Part shown: piece after piece, positions 59,152 through 64,000 of the stretch
Layout: each line of letters opens with the position of its first letter
How positions within the stretch are numbered: the stretch's first letter is position 1
Source of the DNA: a bacterium
Lineage (GTDB): Bacteria > Actinomycetota > Acidimicrobiia > Spongiisociales > Spongiisociaceae
Direction of reading: 5' to 3'
NCBI GenBank assembly: GCA_028821575.1
Contig: JAPPFW010000042.1
Span: forward strand, 23,117 to 87,116
DNA length: 64,000 nt
The notes under the pieces: model-generated
Told to the model about the DNA's origin: nothing
The model's database searches: none
The model's input: the letters and a program-made list of their open reading frames with translations, nothing else
Translations under genes and position numbers: made by a program

Positions 59152-60390
59152 GTGGGAGATAGCAGGCGCTACAAGGTCTTCGAGCCTCCCGCCCACGTGG
59201 ACGCCATACGCGGCGACCTGCTTCGGCTCACCTTCCCGATTGAGGAGTACCGGGGCCGTTACCGCAGGGTCCAGCGGATGATCGCCGAGGCGGGACTCGA
59301 CTACCTGTTCAGCACCTATCTGCCACCCGTCTGCTGGATAACGGGGTACGAGACGCTCGCCTCCGGGGCGCCGGTGGCGCTGGTCATCCCCGCCGAGGGT
59401 GAACCGACCCTGATGATCGACGACTTCGAGGCCTTCAACACCCTCACCTCGTCGTGGGTCGAGGACGTGGTCACCTTCCCGTGGGCCGGCAACACCACCG
59501 TCGCGCTGATAGATCTGGCCAAGGACCGCGGCTGGGCCGGCAAGCGGCTCGGTTGGGACTACAACCGCATGGCGGTGGACGTCTTCCAGGGCGTCTCGGA
59601 CGCGGTCGACGCCGAGTGGGTGCCCATGCGCAACGTGCTCGAGGAGGCCCGCTCGCAGAAGAGCCCGGCCGAGATTGAGCAGTTCCGCCGCGCCGGCCGC
59701 CTGACCGTGCTCGGCATCCAGGCAGCCCGAGAGGCTATCCGTCCGGGCGCCATCGACACGGACATCGCCAACGCCGCCTACGACGCCATCATCGGGGGCG
59801 GTAGCGAGCGGATGGGATGGCAGCCCGTCGTGACGGTGGGCAAACGCTCCGGGATTCCTCACACCACCTTCCGCCGCATACCGATCGAGCCGGGCGAGTC
59901 GATCCTCATGGAGTTCGGGGCCTGCGTTAACCGCTACACGGCGCCGATGATCCGGGCCGGTTTCCTTGGGCAGCCGAACAACCCGTTGTGGGTCGAGATG
60001 TGGGAGGGGTGCAAGGACGCGGTGGAGAACACAATCCGGCTCATGCGACCCGGCGCCGAGGTCACACCGCTGGCCGAGGAGGCCTCCGTGCTGTTGTTCT
60101 CCCTACCCGAAGGGGTGTACGTGGACGGCAACCGCGGTTACTCGATGGGGCTCAGCTTCCCGGCCGGGTGGGGAGACTGCCCCGGCCTGCAGATCGCCAC
60201 CACGCAGTACCTGCCCTCACCGAGGCCGGCCAGCTACACGACCCTCAAACCCGGCCACACGTTCCACGTGCGCGCCATGGCCCGCCATGTCGGCTTCGCG
60301 GGCGTAGGGGTGAGCGAGACGGTGACCGTCACCGAGGACGGCGCCGAAGTACTCACCTCCACCACGAGGGAACTAGCCATCATCGAATGA
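59152..60390 (+). CDS. Creatinase-like M24 family protein, tandem copy 2
   Basis: 412 residues, exactly 1340 bp downstream of copy 1. The protein is the same except near the C-terminus: T for K in IATxQYL, V for A in GFAGxGV and T for N in LTSxTREL. It has its own ribosome site (GGAGG, 59141-59145). Bases following its stop resemble those after copy 1, including the first codons of the VanZ-like gene (GTGACCTCCGACG), so the duplication unit once reached into that gene. Same predicted activity as copy 1. Confidence 0.88.
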   Translation: MGDSRRYKVFEPPAHVDAIRGDLLRLTFPIEEYRGRYRRVQRMIAEAGLDYLFSTYLPPVCWITGYETLASGAPVALVIPAEGEPTLMIDDFEAFNTLTSSWVEDVVTFPWAGNTTVALIDLAKDRGWAGKRLGWDYNRMAVDVFQGVSDAVDAEWVPMRNVLEEARSQKSPAEIEQFRRAGRLTVLGIQAAREAIRPGAIDTDIANAAYDAIIGGGSERMGWQPVVTVGKRSGIPHTTFRRIPIEPGESILMEFGACVNRYTAPMIRAGFLGQPNNPLWVEMWEGCKDAVENTIRLMRPGAEVTPLAEEASVLLFSLPEGVYVDGNRGYSMGLSFPAGWGDCPGLQIATTQYLPSPRPASYTTLKPGHTFHVRAMARHVGFAGVGVSETVTVTEDGAEVLTSTTRELAIIE

Positions 60391-60427
60391 CCGGCGGCGC
60401 CGGCGCGACACCGACGAGAAGCGCCGG

Positions 60428-61021
60428 GTGACCTCCGACGAGGCGCCCCCGTCGTCCGTGTTCACGTCTCGCCGGGAACGGCGGCTCTGGACATGGACCT
60501 TGGTCGTCGTGGTGGCGATCTACTCGACGCTCGGCTTGGCGCGGACCCTGGCCGGGATGCTGCGAGACGAGGGGCTACTCGTAGCCGCCTTCGCCTCCGG
60601 CATGGTCCTCGTCGGGGCTACCGTCGTAGTCCTGGGGCTGCGGAGGCGGCCGGGCGGCGCGGAGATAGGCATCGCACTGGGCATCGCGACCGCGTACTTC
60701 ATGGTTATGGTCCGCATGGCCCTCCCGGAGGAGCGCACCCACCTCATCGAATACGGCGTCGTGGCCGTCTTCATCCACGAGGCCTTGAAGGAGCGCGCCG
60801 GCCAGGGTCGCCCAGTCCCGATACCGGCCCTGGTAGCGGTTGTGGGGGCATCGGTGGTCGGGGTCATCGACGAATGCATCCAGGCGTTCCTCCCCAGCCG
60901 AGTCTTCGACCCCGAAGACATCCTGTTCAACGTCCTGGCCGCAGCGATGGCGGTGGGCTCCAGCGCGGCCCTGTCCTGGGCTCGCCGCCGGAGGCCGGTA
61001 CGCAGCCGGACAAGACCGTAG
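60428..61021 (+). CDS. VanZ-like membrane protein
   Basis: 197 residues, GTG start. Four to five membrane segments. The VanZ core is recognisable: RTHLIEYGVVAVFIHEAL and VIDECIQAFLPSRVFDPEDILFNVLAA, whose HxxEY and DE...Q...RxxxxxD pattern is conserved across the family. The function of VanZ-like proteins is poorly defined (teicoplanin resistance in the founding member). Its first codons are echoed in the spacer after M24 copy 1. Confidence 0.85.
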   Translation: MTSDEAPPSSVFTSRRERRLWTWTLVVVVAIYSTLGLARTLAGMLRDEGLLVAAFASGMVLVGATVVVLGLRRRPGGAEIGIALGIATAYFMVMVRMALPEERTHLIEYGVVAVFIHEALKERAGQGRPVPIPALVAVVGASVVGVIDECIQAFLPSRVFDPEDILFNVLAAAMAVGSSAALSWARRRRPVRSRTRP

Positions 61022-61084
61022 GCACTTGGTGTGCTACGAGACCGCCGTACTGCGCGCCGCACTCCGAAAGGAGTCTCTTCTCCG

Positions 61085-62104
61085 GTGAAGTCGCGTGGAG
61101 CGGCGGTCCTCGCAATCGTCATGGTGGTCGTGTCTGCCTGTGGAGCGGCGGATCGTTCGGGCTGTCCGAGCACCGGGCGGGTTCTCGATGTCGGGTTCTA
61201 CGCCTACTTCGAGCCGGTGAGCTACAGCGCTGCCGCAGGTCCCGACGATGCCGGGTTGGACGTTCATCTGGGCTACGAAGCGGACTTGCTGACCGCGCTC
61301 GAGGCCATGGACCATACGGGACTGACGTTCGAGCGCCACGCTCTGCAGGACTGGGACGGCATCTGGCTCCAGCCCGCCCAGAGCGACTTGGACATCGTGG
61401 GAGGGGGCATAACGATCCTCGAGTCGCGGGCCCGCGTTGGGACGGGCGACGTGGTGGTGAGCTTCACGGAGGGCCATATCACGTTCAGCCAGTCGATCCT
61501 GGTCCGGGCCGGGGACGCCGAGCGGTTCCGGACCTATTCCGATCTGAGTTCGGACGTGGTGATCGGCGCGCTGCGGGGCACTACCGGCGAGGCCCGGCTG
61601 CTGGTACTGGCCGGCATCACGAACGAAGATGGAGTGCTGGCAGCCGGCGTTCGGATCCTCACGCCGTCCGGGACGGTGACGGCCGACGGTTCCGACGGCT
61701 TCTTCATCCACGCGGCGGGTGCCTCCCCCGGACTCGAGCATCGGTCGTATCTCTACCCCGCGTCCGAAGCAATGCCCCAGGTCCGGTACATGGGCGACCA
61801 GGAGGGCGAGGCCGAGCTGATCACCGCCTTGGTCGAGGGCCGGATCGATGGGGTGGCACGTGGCGTGATCGGCAACAGTGCGGCAGCCGACGCCTCAGGC
61901 GGTGCCCTGGTAGTCACAGCCGTGGACACCAGCAGTGAGGAACGGGGCGGCTTCACCGTCGCTGCCGACGACACCGACCTCCTGCGCTGCCTGGACAGCA
62001 GAATCGAATGGCTCACCGACGGCAACCGCATCGACTTCATCGACTGGCGAGACGACCCGACTGTGTTCATGACCCGAGCGCAACTCTGGAACGAACAGAA
62101 CTGA
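61085..62104 (+). CDS. ABC transporter substrate-binding lipoprotein (SBP family 3-like)
   Basis: 339 residues from GTG 61085; AAAGGAG lies upstream. Signal peptide AAVLAIVMVVVSAC with lipobox Cys. Features of family 3 amino-acid binding proteins: VGFYAYFEPVSYS, LGYEADLLTALE, DLDIVGGGITI, VSFTEGHITFSQSILVRAGD, VVIGALRGTTGEA and a C-terminal LRCLDSRIEWLTDG. Binds a small polar solute at the cell surface. No permease or ATPase genes are adjacent; the next feature is an insertion sequence, so partners may have been separated. Confidence 0.85.
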   Translation: MKSRGAAVLAIVMVVVSACGAADRSGCPSTGRVLDVGFYAYFEPVSYSAAAGPDDAGLDVHLGYEADLLTALEAMDHTGLTFERHALQDWDGIWLQPAQSDLDIVGGGITILESRARVGTGDVVVSFTEGHITFSQSILVRAGDAERFRTYSDLSSDVVIGALRGTTGEARLLVLAGITNEDGVLAAGVRILTPSGTVTADGSDGFFIHAAGASPGLEHRSYLYPASEAMPQVRYMGDQEGEAELITALVEGRIDGVARGVIGNSAAADASGGALVVTAVDTSSEERGGFTVAADDTDLLRCLDSRIEWLTDGNRIDFIDWRDDPTVFMTRAQLWNEQN

Positions 62105-62190
62105 CACGGAGAGGTTCTTCCAGTGGTTGCTCGCCACTTCCAGGCTGGCAATACGTCGATAGCAACAACGCCTATTCGAGAGAACTGAGC

Positions 62191-63542
62191 GGCCCTGCGC
62201 GGAAATGTGGGTTGGGTGGGGTGAAATCCTTGGTTTGGGGGTGAGGCCTCGCTGGAATCGGTGAAGTACTAACTCGCCGATGCCAGGAGGCCTCGATGTC
62301 TGATGTTATGTCCGTTCGTCTGCACTTGTCGGGTGTTCGGGTGCGTGGGGTTCTGGTGGACTCTGTTGACCGCTTGGAGGTTGAGGTGGAGTCGACCCGG
62401 GAGTGGTCGCGGTGTCCTCATTGTGGGTTCCGCTGTTACAAGGTGTGGGATCGGCGAGGGAAGCGGGTTCGTGACTTGGAGGTGAGCGGCCGGCGCGCGA
62501 CGTTGGTGTGGCGACGGCGCCGGTTCTGCTGTGGGAACTGTGGGGAGCGTCATCTCGAGGACCACGACCAGTTCCAAGCTGGTCTCACCCGCCGCCTGGC
62601 TCGTCGTTTGGTGGCTGATGCGAGGGTGATGTCGATCCGTGCAGCGTCCCGCCATCACGGTGTGGGCTGGCATCGGAACATCTTGGGCCTGGTGAGGGCC
62701 CACTCGGCTCGGGTGGCTCAGCGTCGCCGGGCCCGACCGTGTCGGGTGTTGTTGGTCGACGAAACGTCGATCCGGCGCCGGCACCGCTATGTGACCGTGG
62801 TTGCCTGTGGTGACACCGGCGAGGTGTTGGCGATGATCCCGGGCCGTACCAAAGGGTCGCTGACCAGGTTCTTCAGGGATCAGGGAGCCTGGTGGTGCCG
62901 ACAGGTCGAGATAGTTGTCTCCGACGGGTCACGCTCCTACCAAGCCGCCATCTCCCAGTATCTACCCGACGCTGTTCACGTGCTCGACCGCTTTCATGTG
63001 GCTAGATGGTTCACCGAAGGACTCACCCTGGTGCGCCGCGAGATACAACGCCGGCCCGCCGATCAGCGGCCCCCAACATATGAGCCGGACCTGTTCCGGG
63101 CCCGCTTCACGCTCCTGCGCCGGGCCGACCATCTCAGCGACGGCCACCAGGCGCACCTCGACCGGCTGTTCGACGCTCATCCAAGGCTGCGTACCGCATG
63201 GGACGCGCTCCAAGAGCTCTACCGGATCTACGAAGCCGACGACCTCGACGGGGCCAACGAGGCGCTGGGACGGTTCGCCGACCTCTACGCCACCGGCCAG
63301 ATCCCCGAATACCGCGAGATCGTGGACACGATCATCGCTTGGGGAAAAGAGATCCTGGCCTACCACAGCAGCAGACGAGCATCGAACGGACCCCTCGAAG
63401 GGATCAACAACCTGCTCCAGGTCCTACGCCGCGTCGCTCACGGCTTCACGAACTACGGCAACTACGCAGCCCGCGGGCTCCTCGTAACATGATCCCAACA
63501 CCGGCGCCAGAACGCCCAAATCCCACGAAATCGCGCAGCCTC
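62191..63542 (+). mobile_element. ISL3-family insertion sequence
   Basis: Contains the single transposase gene at 62296-63492. Imperfect terminal inverted repeats are visible: CTGCGCGGAAATGTGGGTT near 62195 and, on the other strand, CTGCGCGATTTCGTGGGAT near 63538. Exact ends and the ~8-bp target duplication expected for ISL3 could not be fixed by eye. The element appears intact. Confidence 0.65.
62296..63492 (+). CDS. ISL3 family transposase
   Basis: 398 residues. N-terminal zinc finger: SRCPHCGFRCYKVWDRRGKRVRDLE, then RRFCCGNCGERH. An HTH segment follows, then the DDE catalytic core: VLLVDETSIRRRHRYVTVV (first Asp), VVSDGSRSYQAAI...VLDRFHVARW (second Asp) and ASNGPLEGINNLLQVLRRVAHGF (Glu), a classic ISL3 C-terminal motif. 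The frame is uninterrupted, so it is probably active. Confidence 0.95.
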   Translation: MSDVMSVRLHLSGVRVRGVLVDSVDRLEVEVESTREWSRCPHCGFRCYKVWDRRGKRVRDLEVSGRRATLVWRRRRFCCGNCGERHLEDHDQFQAGLTRRLARRLVADARVMSIRAASRHHGVGWHRNILGLVRAHSARVAQRRRARPCRVLLVDETSIRRRHRYVTVVACGDTGEVLAMIPGRTKGSLTRFFRDQGAWWCRQVEIVVSDGSRSYQAAISQYLPDAVHVLDRFHVARWFTEGLTLVRREIQRRPADQRPPTYEPDLFRARFTLLRRADHLSDGHQAHLDRLFDAHPRLRTAWDALQELYRIYEADDLDGANEALGRFADLYATGQIPEYREIVDTIIAWGKEILAYHSSRRASNGPLEGINNLLQVLRRVAHGFTNYGNYAARGLLVT

Positions 63543-63602
63543 CGCAAGAAGTCGGCCGCGGCTCCCGGAGACGTAAACACCCGAGTCCGGTCTGCGGGAT
63601 CG

Positions 63603-63965
63603 TTAGACATTTCGGACGTCGCTGATTCGGCCCGCGCGCCTGAGAATCCGGACCGTGGCATCGGCATCGATAGCCATGTAGCGTCTCTTGTTTGTGACGG
63701 ACAGAGCGTCCATCAGATGATGGACGGACGAGGCGATCGGCCCGCAGTGCTGGACCACCATCACATCGGCCGCTTCACGGAAGAGGCGAATGCCTTGGTC
63801 GCCGTTCTTCCCCATCCCACTGGGATGGAGAGTCCACGGTTTGCGTTTACCGCCAGGTCCCTTGAACGCGAAGGCTGCACGACCGGGTATACCTTCAATG
63901 GTGAACTCGGCGGTCAGGTCGGAATACTCGCCCGGCCAGTCCTTTGGTACTAGGGCGTGTTCACT
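63603..63965 (-). pseudogene. 5'-truncated gene: C-terminal fragment of an unnamed conserved protein
   Basis: An open minus-strand frame from just after a TAG (63968-63966) to the stop at 63603 has no start codon before M at 63815. The whole frame reads protein-like: VPKDWPGEYSDLTAEFTIEG, AAFAFKGPGGKRKPW, GKNGDQGIRLFREAADVMVV, QHCGPIASSVHHLM and MAIDADATVRILRRAG. I recall similar FKGP...GKNGDQ...QHC proteins in restriction- or nuclease-associated contexts, without a firm name. It lies just beyond the IS right end. Whether the IS or another event removed the N-terminus is unknown. Confidence 0.5.
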
Positions 63966-64000
63966 CTAAATTACACTAATGTGATATCATTATCATATGG

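Larger units (their letters stand above)
57811..60420 (+). repeat. 1340-bp-period tandem duplication
   Basis: Unit 1 begins at 57811 and unit 2 at 59151. Perfect identity covers the first ~978 bp (57811-58788 and 59151-60128); after that there are roughly two dozen substitutions in 260 bp, and flanking similarity extends to ~59092 and ~60440. The mixed pattern suggests an old duplication partly homogenised by gene conversion. Confidence 0.9.

Overview
The window is high-GC DNA from an actinobacterium. Genes are tightly packed, GTG starts are common, and ATGA/GTGA overlaps are frequent. It carries the actinobacterial FhaA-FhaB-PP2C-RodA-PbpA-PknB block with TrpG/PabA-type amidotransferase and CrgA beside it, a DUF222/HNH protein, and many catabolic genes (PhyH dioxygenase, enolase-superfamily enzymes, CaiB CoA-transferase, SDRs, M24 hydrolases). 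This mix, with a sterol-methyltransferase-like gene, would fit an uncultivated, possibly host-associated Acidimicrobiia-type lineage. That placement is inference; there is no rRNA in the window.

Layout. 1-2444: end of a carbohydrate ABC transporter (binding protein 3' end, two permeases). 2599-3842: an Erg6/SMT-like methyltransferase followed by a decayed copy of the permease. 3877-7133 (minus): dGTPase with a small wHTH-like protein, Cu/Zn SOD lipoprotein, PhyH dioxygenase. 7687-16356: sugar-acid-type catabolism (FAD oxidoreductase, three SDRs, two enolase-superfamily dehydratase-like enzymes, a zinc alcohol dehydrogenase) interrupted by an AAA/DUF4143 ATPase. 16448-19592: Fic protein with repeated operator-like sites, an HTH remnant, DUF222-HNH protein and a truncated antitoxin. 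19662-24486 (minus): five-gene operon (cupin, ThDP enzyme, PPOX-fold flavoprotein, FAD monooxygenase, leaderless LIV-type binding protein), divergent from a probable 2-methylfumaryl-CoA isomerase and an HpaI-type aldolase (24539-26849).

26944-34753: cell-growth and kinase-signalling operon, in which the PbpA homologue has lost the SxxK, SxN and KTG motifs, and which ends in an orphan metal-type ABC ATPase. 34833-37456: amidotransferase, CrgA, small membrane zinc-ribbon protein, thiolase, tRNA-Ala. 37534-45013 (minus): D-aminoacylase with a complete Opp/Dpp transporter. 45286-47490: SelA-fold PLP enzyme, then a membrane protein plus wHTH regulator behind two matched palindromes. 47667-52745: a complete ECF transporter (S, T, A1, A2) overlapping a uridine-phosphorylase-like enzyme and an ACMSD-family amidohydrolase. 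52849-53450: VapBC-type module. 53494-60390: DapA-family lyase, maleate-isomerase-family protein, M24 peptidase, polysaccharide deacetylase, and a tandem pair of nearly identical creatinase-like M24 genes. 60428-63965: VanZ-like protein, binding lipoprotein, an ISL3 insertion sequence and a 5'-truncated gene.

No complete known defence system and no CRISPR array were seen. The most unusual items are the bacterial SMT homologue between direct repeats, the apparently dead PBP in the PknB operon, the ECF/nucleoside operon, and the M24 tandem duplication with a sharply bounded zone of perfect identity.
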